Positions 42,877-51,531 of a stretch of 64,000 nt of DNA are shown piece after piece. The position numbers and the translations under genes are program-made. Source of the stretch: Microbacterium sp. SYP-A9085 (lineage in GTDB: Bacteria > Actinomycetota > Actinomycetes > Actinomycetales > Microbacteriaceae); the NCBI RefSeq assembly GCF_009649635.1, contig NZ_WJII01000007.1:62001-126000 (forward strand). Reading direction: 5' to 3'. The notes below the pieces were generated by a model. The model was not told the DNA's origin, did no database searches, and saw only the letters and a program-made list of their open reading frames with translations. Each line of letters opens with the position of its first letter. Position 1 is the stretch's first letter.

Positions 42877-44610
42877 ATGGCGACAACGCTCCCGCTTCAG
42901 GAATCCGCGAAGGGCCGGACATCCGCCCTTCCACCCCGCCAGGCGGCGCTGATGAGCGGCACCCGGGTGGACCAGAAGGGCAACATCGTGGTGCGGTGGA
43001 TCACCTCCACCGATCACAAGACGATCGGGTACATGTACCTGATCGCGTCGGTCATGTTCTTCATGCTCGGCGGCGTGATGGCGCTCATCATCCGGGCCGA
43101 GCTTTTCGAACCCGGCATGCAGCTGATCCCGACGAAGGAACAGTTCAACCAGCTGTTCACGATGCACGGCACGATCATGCTGCTGATGTTCGCGACGCCG
43201 CTGTTCGCAGGCTTCGCGAACGCCATCCTGCCGCTGCAGCTGGGTGCTCCGGATGTCGCGTTCCCCCGCCTTAACGCATTCGCCTTCTGGCTGTTCCTGT
43301 TCGGCTCCACGATCGCCGTGGCCGGCTTCCTCACCCCGCAGGGGGCGGCGGCGTTCGGCTGGTTCGCGTATCAGCCGCTCGCGAATGCGACGTTCTCACC
43401 GGGGGCCGGCGGCAACCTCTGGTTCATGGGTCTGGGCATCAGCGGCTTCGGCACGATCCTGGGCGCGGTGAACTTCATCACCACGGTGATCACGATGCGC
43501 GCGCCCGGTATGACGATGTGGCGGATGCCGATCTTCTCCTGGAACACGCTGATCACCAGCATCCTGGTCATCATGGTGTTCCCGGTGCTCGCGGCCGCGA
43601 TCCTCGCGGCGGCGGCCGACCGGATCCTGGGCGCCCACATCTACGACTCCGCCAACGGCGGCGTGCTGCTGTGGCAGCACTTGTTCTGGTTCTTCGGGCA
43701 CCCCGAGGTGTACATCATCGCGCTGCCGTTCTTCGGCATCGTGTCCGAGGTGTTCCCGGTGTTCAGCCGGAAGCCTATCTTCGGATACAAGACGCTCGTG
43801 TACGCGACGATCTCGATCGCCGCCCTGTCGGTGTCGGTATGGGCGCACCACATGTACGTCACCGGCGCCGTGCTGCTGCCGTTCTTCTCGCTCATGACGA
43901 TGCTGATCGCGGTGCCCACGGGTGTGAAGATCTTCAACTGGCTGGGCACCATGTGGCGCGGCTCGATCACATTCGAGACGCCGATGGTGTTCGCGATCGG
44001 GTTCCTCGCGTCGTTCGTGTTCGGCGGGCTGACCGGCGTCATCCTGGCATCCCCGCCGCTGGACTTCTTCCTGTCCGACTCGTACTTCGTGGTCGCGCAC
44101 TTCCACTACGTGGTGTTCGGCACCGTCGTGTTCGCGATGTTCTCGGGCTTCTACTTCTGGTGGCCGAAGTGGACCGGCAAGATGCTCAACGAGCGTCTGG
44201 GCATGGTGCACTTCTGGATGCTGTTCATCGGCTTCCACATGACGTTCCTCGTCCAGCACTGGGCCGGCGTCGACGGAATGCCGCGTCGCTACGCGGACTA
44301 CGCCCCGTCGGACGGCTGGACCTGGATGAACCAGGTCTCCACGATCGGCGCGATGCTGCTGGGCTCGTCGATGATCCCGTTCCTGCTGAACGTGTGGATC
44401 ACGGCACGCCGTGCGCCGAAGGTCACCGTGAACGACCCGTGGGGCTACGGCGCCTCGCTCGAGTGGGCGACCAGCTGCCCGCCGCCGCGGCACAACTTCA
44501 CGTCGATCCCGCGGATCCGCAGCGAGCGGCCCGCGTTCGACCTGAACCACCCGGAGGCGGCGCCCGACGGCGTCCACGTCCTGGTCGGCGCGAGCGGAGG
44601 AGCGAAGTAG
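42877..44610 (+). CDS. ctaD: Cytochrome c oxidase subunit I
   Basis: 577 residues, ATG 1 bp after the ctaC stop. This catalytic subunit of the aa3 oxidase has twelve membrane helices and holds heme a, heme a3 and Cu[14 protein letters not shown] opens the core. His ligands lie in [15 protein letters not shown], in [20 protein letters not shown] with the His-Tyr pair, in WAHHMYV, and in [10 protein letters not shown]. The chain ends with a soluble tail. Reduces oxygen to water with proton pumping. Confidence 0.97.
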   Translation: MATTLPLQESAKGRTSALPPRQAALMSGTRVDQKGNIVVRWITSTDHKTIGYMYLIASVMFFMLGGVMALIIRAELFEPGMQLIPTKEQFNQLFTMHGTIMLLMFATPLFAGFANAILPLQLGAPDVAFPRLNAFAFWLFLFGSTIAVAGFLTPQGAAAFGWFAYQPLANATFSPGAGGNLWFMGLGISGFGTILGAVNFITTVITMRAPGMTMWRMPIFSWNTLITSILVIMVFPVLAAAILAAAADRILGAHIYDSANGGVLLWQHLFWFFGHPEVYIIALPFFGIVSEVFPVFSRKPIFGYKTLVYATISIAALSVSVWAHHMYVTGAVLLPFFSLMTMLIAVPTGVKIFNWLGTMWRGSITFETPMVFAIGFLASFVFGGLTGVILASPPLDFFLSDSYFVVAHFHYVVFGTVVFAMFSGFYFWWPKWTGKMLNERLGMVHFWMLFIGFHMTFLVQHWAGVDGMPRRYADYAPSDGWTWMNQVSTIGAMLLGSSMIPFLLNVWITARRAPKVTVNDPWGYGASLEWATSCPPPRHNFTSIPRIRSERPAFDLNHPEAAPDGVHVLVGASGGAK

Positions 44611-45045
44611 ATGCGCACCAATGCCAACATGTGGTGGGTGATCTGCGGGTTCTTCCTCGTGGTCTCCCTGATGTACACCGTGTGGAATGTCCTGGACCAC
44701 ACCGACGTCATCTGGTACCACGCGATCGAGTGGGTCGGCACGATCGGCCTCCTGTTCATCGCGTTCATGGCCGCGCTGATAGCGTTCTACGTTGGTCGCG
44801 TGCATCGCGCACAGGGCGGCGAGCTGCCTGAGGACGTGCTGACGGCGGACGTCGACGATGGCGACCCCGAGATGGGCGAGTTCTCGCCGTGGTCGTGGTG
44901 GCCCATCGTCCTGGCGCTGTCGGCCGCGTTCGCCGCGATCGGCTTCGCCGTCGGGACCTGGATGCTGCCGATCGGCGTGGCGATCTTCGCCGTCGCCATC
45001 GTCGGCTGGGTATACGAGTACTACCGCGGCCACTTCGCCCGCTGA
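44611..45045 (+). CDS. ctaF: Cytochrome c oxidase subunit IV, actinobacterial type
   Basis: 144 residues, starting directly after the ctaD stop. Four hydrophobic segments: WVICGFFLVVSLMYTVW, EWVGTIGLLFIAFMAALIA, PIVLALSAAFAAIGFAVG and LPIGVAIFAVAIVGWVYEYY. GRVHRAQGGELPEDVL is a family loop. It is the fourth subunit of the actinobacterial aa3 oxidase. The operon ends with a strong hairpin 13 bp after the stop. Confidence 0.92.
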   Translation: MRTNANMWWVICGFFLVVSLMYTVWNVLDHTDVIWYHAIEWVGTIGLLFIAFMAALIAFYVGRVHRAQGGELPEDVLTADVDDGDPEMGEFSPWSWWPIVLALSAAFAAIGFAVGTWMLPIGVAIFAVAIVGWVYEYYRGHFAR

Positions 45046-45057
45046 GACATCCGCTGA

Positions 45058-45097
45058 GGGCCGTCGGCCCGGGGTTCCCCCGGCCGACGGCCCTTTC
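45058..45097 (+). terminator. Terminator of the ctaCDF operon
   Basis: Perfect 12-bp stem GGGCCGTCGGCC/GGCCGACGGCCC with a 12-nt loop, followed by TTTC. Confidence 0.85.
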
Positions 45098-45190
45098 ACT
45101 GTGTGTGCGGCGTGCGGGGGCGAATCCCCGTCCCTTCGTGACGCCTCGCGCCTCCCGATGCGACCCCACGGGACGCCCCTTTGGGGCTGG

Positions 45191-45290
45191 TCCGCGAGGC
45201 ATCCCCGAACTCCGCGAGGCAGCCCCGAACTCCACGAGGCAGCCCCGAACTCCACGAGGCAGCCCCCAACTCCACGAGGCAGCCCCCAAG
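45191..45290. repeat. Five tandem 20-bp units
   Basis: Units such as TCCACGAGGCAGCCCCGAAC repeat five times head to tail without spacers, differing at two or three positions (G/A at 4, T/G at 12, G/C at 17 and C/G at 20). Related units reappear, in both orientations, at 45711-45795 on the far side of the IS21 relic. There is no unique spacer, so this is not CRISPR. Confidence 0.85.
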
Positions 45291-45368
45291 TCGGCGACAC
45301 TCCACATCTGACGCACAAGCGACGGGCGGAAACGAGGGCACCCAGAGCAGATTGGGGGGGGGAACTCG

Positions 45369-45464
45369 ATGGAAGATTGTGCATTGATCAGGCGGCGGGT
45401 CGCGGACGGGGTTCCGCGGCGTCAGGTCGCAAGGCAGCTCGGTATCGGACGTCGCCGACACTAG
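45369..45464 (+). pseudogene. istA: Remnant of IS21-type transposase IstA, N-terminus only
   Basis: Thirty-one codons from ATG 45369 to TAG: MEDCALIRRRVADGVPRRQV then ARQLGIGRR. This resembles the first helix-turn-helix of IS21-family IstA proteins (MEDWxxIRRLxxxGxPxxxVAxxLGISRxT). The frame stops where the recognition helix should continue. Nonfunctional. Confidence 0.7.
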
Positions 45465-45470
45465 CCGGTC

Positions 45471-45626
45471 TCCGACTGGGGCACCGTGTTCGGAGACCAG
45501 GTCGTCGTCGCCGCGATGATCCGACCGCATCGTCCACCACGCCGAGGTCATCACCCTCAAAGGCGCCTTGCCACGGGGCTCCGAGGCTGCCGCATCGACA
45601 GCCTCCCCAACACCGGACATCACTGA
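45471..45626 (+). pseudogene. istB: Remnant of IS21-type helper ATPase IstB, C-terminus only
   Basis: SDWGTVFGDQVVVAAMI is followed by a one-base shift, then DRIVHHAEVITLKGA, another shift, and LRGCRIDSLPNTGHH with a stop at 45624-45626. The order and spacing match the C-terminus of IstB, the AAA+ helper of IS21 transposition (WGxxFGDxxxAAAxIDRLVHHAxxxxxxGxSYRLR). Three frames are needed to read it, so it is decayed. Confidence 0.72.
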
Positions 45627-45700
45627 GCCCGCTGACTAGGCTCCGGACGACCGACAACGGTCGTTTCCCCGCATCCGGGGTTCGCTGTCCCATAGCACCG

Positions 45701-45795
45701 TCCTCGGGGCAGCTCCGAACTCCGCGAAGCAGCCCCGAACCCGGGGATGCCTCGCGTAGTTGGGGGATGCCTCGCGTACTTGGGGGATGCCTCGG
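45701..45795. repeat. Second cluster of 20-bp units, with an inversion
   Basis: Two units in the same orientation as the left array (45701-45740) are followed by nearly three units in reverse orientation (45741-45795, each with GGGGGATGCCTCGCGTA). Direct and inverted units side by side can fold into a long hairpin. Confidence 0.75.
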
Positions 45796-45802
45796 CGAAA
45801 GC

Positions 45803-45836
45803 GTGAGGGCCCCGTCGCGCGCGACGGGGCCCTCAC
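45803..45836 (-). terminator. Terminator of the qcr operon
   Basis: A perfect palindrome of 34 bp (GTGAGGGCCCCGTCGC, then its complement) lies 20 bp after the qcrB stop. On the minus strand a short GCTTTC follows. It could also stop transcription reading in from the left. Confidence 0.85.
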
Positions 45837-45856
45837 GGGTACACGGGGGAGAGTGG

Positions 45857-47665
45857 CTAGTCCCGCTTGCCCTTCTCGTGGTCCTCCTCGGCGAGCACCG
45901 AGGTCGGGCGCACCGGGATCTCGCCGGTCCGGGTGTCCTCGCCCTCGGGGCGCAGCGGCGCCTCCGGGTGCCCGGCCCGTGTGTGCGCACCCTGGATCTC
46001 GGCGTCCTCCACCGTGCGCATCTCCTCGAGCGCGTGGTGCTGGTGCGCCACGGCGGCATCGAGCTCGGCCTGCGTGACGGGCGTGAGCCGGTCCTCGAAG
46101 AACCAGCGCGACATCCCGGCCCGCACGTTCTGCCAGAAGCCGATCCGGCCCCGGGTGTTGGGACGCACCACGAGCGGCTCGTACGTCTCGTAGTCGACGA
46201 GCCTGAACCGATCGAAGTGGTCGACGGGGCGGTGCACCTCCATGAACTCGCCACCGGGCAGGCGCACGATCCGTCCGGACTCGTAGCCGTGCAGCACTAT
46301 CTCGCGATCCTTCTTCTGCAGCGCTATGGCGATCCGCTTCGCGACGAAGTAGCCGATGATCGGGCCGAGGATCAGCATCGCCTGCAGCGTGTGGATCACG
46401 CCCTCCATCGTCAGCTGGAAGTGCGTGGCGATGAGGTCCGAGGATGCCGCGGCCCACAGCACCGCGTAGAACACCACGCCGGCCACGCCGATCGCGGTGC
46501 GGGTCGCCGCGTGCCGCGGACGCTGCGCGATGTGGTGCTCGCGCTTGTCACCGGTGATCCACGCCTCGATGAAGGGGTAGATCATGACCAGCACGATGAA
46601 CAGACCCAGCACCAGCACCGGAAGGATGATGTTGAACGACCAGGTGCGGTCGAGCAGCACGAACTCCAGGTGCGGGGGCACGAGGCGCAGCGCGCCGTCG
46701 GCGAATCCGATGTACCAGTCCGGCTGGGTGCCCGCGGACACCGGGGACGGGTCGTACGGACCGTAGTTCCAGATCGGGTTGATCGTGAACAGCGACGCTA
46801 TCAGCACGATGATGCCGAAGACGATGAAGAAGAACCCGCCCATCTTCGACATGTACACCGGCATCATCGGGTAGCCCACGACGTTGCTGTTGGTGCGTGC
46901 GGGGCCCGCGAACTGCGTGTGCTTGTTGATCACCATCAGCATGAGGTGCAGCACGAGCAGTCCGACGAGGATCGCCGGCAGCAGCAGGATGTGCAGCGTG
47001 TACAGGCGGCCGACGATCTGGTCCCCGGGGAACTCTCCGCCGAACATCAGGAACGACGTCCATGTGCCGATCAGGGGGAGGCCCTTGATCATGCCGTCGA
47101 TGATGCGCAGGCCGTTGCCGGAGAGCAGGTCGTCCGGCAGCGAGTAGCCGGTGAAGCCCTCGGCCATCGCGAGGATGAACAGGATGAAGCCGATCACCCA
47201 GTTCAGCTCACGCGGCTTGCGGAACGCGCCGGTGAAGAAGATGCGCAGCATGTGCACGCCGATGCCGGCCACGAACACGAGCGCCGCCCAGTGGTGGATC
47301 TGACGCACGAGCAGGCCGCCGCGGATGTCGAACGACAGGCGCAGGGTCGAGTCCAGCGCCGCGGACATCTCCACGCCCCGCATCGGCAGGAACGCGCCGG
47401 CGTAGTGCGTGGGCGTCATCGACGCCTGGAAGAAGAACGTCAGGAACGTGCCGGACAGCAGCACGACGACGAAGCTCCACAGCGCTATCTCGCCGAGCAT
47501 GAACGACCAGTGGTCGGGGAAGATCTTCCGTCCCAGCTCCTTGACGAAGCCCGACAGGCTGGTGCGCTCATCGATGTAGTTCGATGCCCAGCCGACGAAG
47601 CGACCGCCGAGGGGCTTCTCCTTCGACTCCTCCTGGAAGCGGGAGGTGGTGGTTGCGGTACTCAA
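45857..47665 (-). CDS. qcrB: Cytochrome bc1 complex cytochrome b subunit
   Basis: 602 residues, starting at a TTG (47665) whose TTGA overlaps the qcrA stop; GGGAG lies 5 nt upstream. The open frame extends further back but through qcrA. It oxidises menaquinol and holds both b hemes. Histidines occur in RQIHHWAALVFVAGIGVHML and in LYTLHILLLPAILVGLLVLHLML; GFTGYSLPDDLLSG is at the quinol site. Eight or more helices are followed by a long cytoplasmic tail (about 420-602) with a charged, disordered end, as usual for actinobacterial QcrB. Confidence 0.95.
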   Translation of the reverse strand: MSTATTTSRFQEESKEKPLGGRFVGWASNYIDERTSLSGFVKELGRKIFPDHWSFMLGEIALWSFVVVLLSGTFLTFFFQASMTPTHYAGAFLPMRGVEMSAALDSTLRLSFDIRGGLLVRQIHHWAALVFVAGIGVHMLRIFFTGAFRKPRELNWVIGFILFILAMAEGFTGYSLPDDLLSGNGLRIIDGMIKGLPLIGTWTSFLMFGGEFPGDQIVGRLYTLHILLLPAILVGLLVLHLMLMVINKHTQFAGPARTNSNVVGYPMMPVYMSKMGGFFFIVFGIIVLIASLFTINPIWNYGPYDPSPVSAGTQPDWYIGFADGALRLVPPHLEFVLLDRTWSFNIILPVLVLGLFIVLVMIYPFIEAWITGDKREHHIAQRPRHAATRTAIGVAGVVFYAVLWAAASSDLIATHFQLTMEGVIHTLQAMLILGPIIGYFVAKRIAIALQKKDREIVLHGYESGRIVRLPGGEFMEVHRPVDHFDRFRLVDYETYEPLVVRPNTRGRIGFWQNVRAGMSRWFFEDRLTPVTQAELDAAVAHQHHALEEMRTVEDAEIQGAHTRAGHPEAPLRPEGEDTRTGEIPVRPTSVLAEEDHEKGKRD

Positions 47666-48741
47666 TGGCGCTCCCAGAAGCTCGGGCCGACTGGTTCGTG
47701 GAAGTCGCTCTTGGCGACGATGTAGCCTTCGCTGTCGACCTCGATCGGCAGCTGCGGCAGCGGCCGCGCGGCCGGGCCGAAGATGACGCGGGCGTTGTGC
47801 GAGACGTCGAACTGCGACTGGTGGCACGGGCACAGCAGGTGGTGCGTCTGCTGCTCGTACAGGGCCACCGGGCACCCGACGTGCGTGCACACCTTGGAGT
47901 AGGCGACGATGCCGTCGAAGCCCCAGTCCTCACGGCCGGGCGCGGGGTGCAGCTCGTCGACGGGAAGGCGCATCAGCAGGACGATGGCCTTCGCCTTCTC
48001 CTCGAGGTAGCCCTGCCCGTGGTCGAGCTTGGCGAGGTCCTCGGGGATGACGTGGAACGCGGACCCCAGCGTCACATCGGACGCCTTGATCGGCACACCG
48101 CTCGGGTCGTGCGCGAGACGGCTGCCCTTCTTCCACATCGTGTGGTTGAGCAGGTACACCGGGTCGCCGGCATGCGGATCGGCGGCCGAGTCGTGCGGCG
48201 CGAGCCCGCGGAACAGCGTGATGCCGGGGATGATCGACGCCACGAGCGCGGCGAACAGCGAGTTGCGGATCATCACGCGGCGGCCGAAGCCGGATTCCTC
48301 GTTGGCCTCCGCGAACGCCTTGTACGACGCCTCGCGCGTCGAGTCGCGGCCGCGCGTCGCGTGCCGGGGCTCGATGAACTCCTTGTCCGACATGATCGCC
48401 TTGGACCAGTGGATGGCGCCGATCCCGATCGCCAGCAGCGCGAGTGCGATGCCCAGGCCGATGAAGAGGTTGTTGTGCCGGATGCTGGTGATCTCGCCGT
48501 TTTCGATCGGGAAGATCATGTACGCGGCCACAGCCCAGATGCTCGCCGCGACGGACAGGTAGAACAGCGTGTAGACGGTCCTCACCGCCCGCGTCATGGC
48601 GGCCGGGTCGGTGTCGGTCTCGCGCTCACGGTGCGGGGGCAGCGCGGCGTTCTGCACCGGGTCGGGGACCGCGACGGCGAGCCCGGGGGAGGGCTTCCAC
48701 GAAGCCCTCTCGTGCTCGAGCGGGTCTTCCTCGTGTGCCAT
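47662..48741 (-). CDS. qcrA: Cytochrome bc1 complex Rieske iron-sulfur subunit
   Basis: 359 residues. Three membrane helices lie in the N-terminal half (LFYLSVAASIWAVAAYMIF, LFIGLGIALALLAIGIGAI and FAALVASIIPGITLF), the actinobacterial pattern rather than the single anchor of mitochondria. The 2Fe-2S cluster is bound by CTHVGCPVAL and CPCHQSQFD, two Cys-His pairs plus a disulfide pair. It carries electrons from menaquinol to QcrC. Coupled to qcrB by a 4-bp overlap. Confidence 0.95.
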   Translation of the reverse strand: MAHEEDPLEHERASWKPSPGLAVAVPDPVQNAALPPHRERETDTDPAAMTRAVRTVYTLFYLSVAASIWAVAAYMIFPIENGEITSIRHNNLFIGLGIALALLAIGIGAIHWSKAIMSDKEFIEPRHATRGRDSTREASYKAFAEANEESGFGRRVMIRNSLFAALVASIIPGITLFRGLAPHDSAADPHAGDPVYLLNHTMWKKGSRLAHDPSGVPIKASDVTLGSAFHVIPEDLAKLDHGQGYLEEKAKAIVLLMRLPVDELHPAPGREDWGFDGIVAYSKVCTHVGCPVALYEQQTHHLLCPCHQSQFDVSHNARVIFGPAARPLPQLPIEVDSEGYIVAKSDFHEPVGPSFWERH

Positions 48742-48782
48742 GGTGCTCCTCGTGCGTGGAATTCAGTAGGGAAAGAGTGTGA

Positions 48783-49583
48783 TCAGTTGGATTTCGCGGT
48801 GATCCACACCGTGACCCCGATCAGGGATCCGATGCCGAAGATCCAGATGAACAGGCCCTCTGCGACCGGGCCGAGCGAGCCGAGCGCGAAGCCGCCGGCG
48901 GACTCGTGCTGCTGCAGGTAGAGCAGGTACGAGATGATGTCGCGCTTCTGCTCGAGGTTGAGGTTCAGGTCGCTGAACACCGGCATGTTCTGCGGGCCGG
49001 TGACCATCGCCGCGTACATGTGCAGCGCGCTGGTCTTGTCCAGTGCCGGGGCGTACTTGCCCTCGGTGAGGGCACCGCCGGCGCCCGCGACGTTGTGGCA
49101 CATGGCGCAGTTGGTGCGGAAGATCTCCGCCCCGGTGGCCACGTCGCCCTTGCCGTCCAGCGTCTGCTGGTCCGGGTACGTGGGGCCGGGGGAGACGGAC
49201 TGGACGTACGCCGCCATCGCGCGGATCTGGTCCTCGGTGAACTGCACCGGCTTCTGCGGCGCCTGCGGCCCCTGCATGGCCAGCGGCATCCGACCGGTCG
49301 CCACCTGGAACTCGACGGAGAGCTCGCCGACGCCGAACAGGGACGGACCGTTCGCGGTGCCCTGGAGATCCATGCCGTGACAGGTCGCGCAGTTCGCCTG
49401 GAACAGCTTCTTCCCGTCGTCGACCGTCAGCGCGGTCTTCGTCGTGGAGGTGTCGGTGGAGGCCACAGCTGCCGATGCGCCGGCGTAGATCCCGCCGGTC
49501 ATCAGCAGGCCGACGCCGATCAGGACGACGGCTGCCAGGGGACTGCGGCGCCCGGAGGCGCGACGCTTGTTCTCACGTGCCAT
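48783..49583 (-). CDS. qcrC: Diheme cytochrome c subunit of the bc1-aa3 supercomplex
   Basis: 266 residues. A basic N-terminus and hydrophobic segment act as signal anchor. Two CxxCH heme sites are visible: CATCHGMDLQG (Cys65, Cys68, His69) and CAMCHNVAGAGG. A C-terminal membrane helix follows (GLFIWIFGIGSLIGVTVWI). The two hemes replace soluble cytochrome c and link QcrA to the CuA site of CtaC. It lies between ctaE and qcrA, as in other actinobacteria. Confidence 0.95.
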   Translation of the reverse strand: MARENKRRASGRRSPLAAVVLIGVGLLMTGGIYAGASAAVASTDTSTTKTALTVDDGKKLFQANCATCHGMDLQGTANGPSLFGVGELSVEFQVATGRMPLAMQGPQAPQKPVQFTEDQIRAMAAYVQSVSPGPTYPDQQTLDGKGDVATGAEIFRTNCAMCHNVAGAGGALTEGKYAPALDKTSALHMYAAMVTGPQNMPVFSDLNLNLEQKRDIISYLLYLQQHESAGGFALGSLGPVAEGLFIWIFGIGSLIGVTVWITAKSN

Positions 49584-49604
49584 ATCAGGTGCGGCTTTCA
49601 GTTC

Positions 49605-50234
49605 TTACTTCAGGAAGTAGATGACAAGGAACAGGGCGATCCAGACGACGTCGACGAAGTGCCAGTAGTACGACACCACGATCGAGGTTGTCATCTCCTT
49701 GCGCCCGAAGTTCTTCACGGCGTAGGCGCGTCCGATCACCAGGAGGAACGCGATGAGGCCGCCCGTGACGTGCAGGGCGTGGAAGCCGGTGGTGAGGTAG
49801 AACGCCGAGGCGTACGCGTTGGCGTGGATCGACATCCCCTCGATCGTCAGCGTGGCGTACTCCCAGACCTGCCCGGACACGAAGATAGCGCCCATCGCGA
49901 AGGTGAGGAAGAACCACTCGACCATGCCCCAGCCGAGGGGCCCGCGTTTCTTCGTGGAGTACGGCTGGAAGCGCTCCGCCGCGAACACGCCCATCTGGCA
50001 CGTCACCGAGGAGAGCACGAGGATGATCGTGTTCACGGCGGCGTATGGCACGTTCAGGTGCTGAGTCATGTCCGCCCACAGATCGGGGGACGTGCTGCGC
50101 AGAGTGAAGTAGATCGCGAAAAGGCCCGCGAAGAACATCACTTCGCTGCCGAGCCAGACGATCGTACCGACGGCGACCGGGTCTGGTCGCTTCACTGTGC
50201 GCAAAGCCTGGTTGAAAGTCGCTGGGGTCGTCAC
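49605..50234 (-). CDS. ctaE: Cytochrome c oxidase subunit III
   Basis: 209 residues from a GTG at 50234 (VTTPATFNQ); an ATG at 50243 adds three residues and cannot be excluded. The GTG is 7 nt after CATAAT and only 1 nt after GGGGAG, which fits a leaderless start. Five or so helices; [38 protein letters not shown] and the terminal [19 protein letters not shown] are family signatures. It stabilises the aa3 core and heads the ctaE-qcrCAB operon. Confidence 0.93.
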   Translation of the reverse strand: MTTPATFNQALRTVKRPDPVAVGTIVWLGSEVMFFAGLFAIYFTLRSTSPDLWADMTQHLNVPYAAVNTIILVLSSVTCQMGVFAAERFQPYSTKKRGPLGWGMVEWFFLTFAMGAIFVSGQVWEYATLTIEGMSIHANAYASAFYLTTGFHALHVTGGLIAFLLVIGRAYAVKNFGRKEMTTSIVVSYYWHFVDVVWIALFLVIYFLK

Positions 50235-50313
50235 GCTCCCCATTATGGCCGATTCCGGGCCCGGATATTCGCATCGGCGTGCCTTCATCGGACGGATCTG
50301 CGACTTGAAGGAA

Positions 50314-50364
50314 GCCCAGCGTCCGCCGGGCTTGCGGCCAGAGTTCGCCGCGGGTGTGCTGGGC
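50314..50364. repeat. Imperfect hairpin in the ctaE-trpD gap
   Basis: GCCCAGC (50314-50320) pairs with GCTGGGC (50358-50364), with a further CCGC/GCGG inside. The rest of the 228-bp divergent gap shows only the two promoters. Function unknown. Confidence 0.4.
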
Positions 50365-50448
50365 GCTTGCTGAGAATCCCCGGTGAGCCCGCGGTTGCCG
50401 GATGCCGCCGTCCGGCCTCTCCGGGAAGGGGTGGATGCCGCGCCTCGG

Positions 50449-50462
50449 TAGGATCTTCAGAC
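50449..50462 (+). promoter_or_regulatory. -10 box for trpD
   Basis: TAGGAT at 50449-50454, 8 nt before the ATG at 50463, with no Shine-Dalgarno; a near-leaderless arrangement. Confidence 0.45.
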
Positions 50463-51524
50463 ATGGCAGATCTCACGTCCTGGCCCTCGATCCTGACGAC
50501 CCTTCTGAAGGGACGCGATCTGAGCGTGTCGGAGGCGACGTGGGCCATGCGCCAGGTGATGTCGGGGCGCGCAACGCCGTCGCAGCTGGGTGCGTTCCTG
50601 GTCGCGCTGCGCGTGAAGGGCGAGACCGTCGACGAGATCGTCGGCTTCCGCGACGCCATCCTCGAGGCGGCGCTGCCGCTGCCCGTGGAAGCCGACGTGC
50701 TGGACATCGTCGGCACCGGCGGGGACCGCGCGGGCACCGTCAACATCTCCACGATGGCGGCCGTGGTGGCGGCGGCATCCGGTGTTCCCGTCGTCAAACA
50801 CGGCAACAAGGCCGCCAGTTCGTCATCCGGGTCGTCCGACGTGCTGGCCGCGCTCGGACTGGACCTCACCCTGGCGCCCGACAAGGTGGCGGAGACGCTG
50901 CGGCGGACGGGGATCACGTTCGCCTTCGCGTCGGCGTTCCATCCCGGGTTCCGACACGCCGGCCCCACCCGGTCGGAGCTGGGCGTGCCGACCGTCTTCA
51001 ACTTCCTCGGACCGCTGTGCAACCCCGCGCGCGCGGAGGCGAACGCGGTGGGGGTCGCCCAGCTTGACCGCGTGCCGCTGATCACGGGCGTGTTCCGCAC
51101 CCGCGGGGCCACGGCGCTCGTGTTCCGCGGCGATGACGGCCTGGACGAGATGACCACCACCGGGCACAGCCGGGTGTGGGAGGTCAGCCTCGGCGACATC
51201 CACGAGCACGACATCTACCCGCCGGACCTCGGCATCCCGCTCGCCGAGCTCGAGGACCTTGTCGGCGGCGATCCGGACCACAACGCCGCCGTCGTGCGCC
51301 GCACGCTGGGCGGCGAGGCCGGCCCGGTCCGGGACATCGTGCTGCTGAACGCGGCCGCGGGGCTCGTCGCGTACCGGCTGTTCCGCGACCCCACCCAGGT
51401 GCAGCGCCCGATCCTCGACCGCCTCCGCGACGGCGTCGAGACCGCCGCGCGCACCATCGACAGCGGGGCGGCGGGCGCCAAACTCGACGAATGGGTCACG
51501 GCCACCCGGTCGTACGCCCACTGA
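50463..51524 (+). CDS. trpD: Anthranilate phosphoribosyltransferase
   Basis: 353 residues from the ATG at 50463; a very long upstream frame is not coding. It joins anthranilate and PRPP in tryptophan synthesis. Motifs: DIVGTGGDRAGTVNISTMAA for PRPP, VPVVKHGNKAASSSSGSSD, FAFASAFHPGFRHAGPTRSE, and FNFLGPLCNPA. It is detached from other trp genes and divergent from ctaE, the same neighbour pairing as trpD-ctaE in M. tuberculosis. Confidence 0.95.
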   Translation: MADLTSWPSILTTLLKGRDLSVSEATWAMRQVMSGRATPSQLGAFLVALRVKGETVDEIVGFRDAILEAALPLPVEADVLDIVGTGGDRAGTVNISTMAAVVAAASGVPVVKHGNKAASSSSGSSDVLAALGLDLTLAPDKVAETLRRTGITFAFASAFHPGFRHAGPTRSELGVPTVFNFLGPLCNPARAEANAVGVAQLDRVPLITGVFRTRGATALVFRGDDGLDEMTTTGHSRVWEVSLGDIHEHDIYPPDLGIPLAELEDLVGGDPDHNAAVVRRTLGGEAGPVRDIVLLNAAAGLVAYRLFRDPTQVQRPILDRLRDGVETAARTIDSGAAGAKLDEWVTATRSYAH

Positions 51525-51531
51525 GGACGCC

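Larger units (their letters stand above)
45369..45628 (+). mobile_element. Relic of an IS21-family insertion sequence, internally deleted
   Basis: The start of an IstA-like transposase reading frame is followed, after only 6 bp, by the end of an IstB-like frame with two frameshifts. More than 2 kb of the expected element is missing. Terminal inverted repeats and a target duplication could not be identified by eye, so the outer limits are approximate. Confidence 0.7.
45098..45802. other. Intergenic region between ctaF and qcrB
   Basis: About 700 bp without an intact gene between two convergent operons. From left to right it holds 90 bp with no recognisable feature, the 20-bp tandem array, 70 bp with a run of G residues (45352-45360), the IS21 relic, 80 bp of unassigned sequence, and the second, partly inverted set of 20-bp units. 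Confidence 0.8.

Noticed and set aside
43396-45384. Minus-strand frame opposite ctaD and ctaF
   Set aside because: Antisense to a conserved respiratory gene; no recognisable domain.
45191-45795. Tandem 20-bp units as a CRISPR array
   Set aside because: Units are contiguous with no spacers, are too short, and no cas genes are present.
44858-47725. Plus-strand frame of 955 codons spanning the IS relic and antisense to qcrB
   Set aside because: Crosses two terminators, the repeat arrays and the whole of qcrB; low-complexity product.
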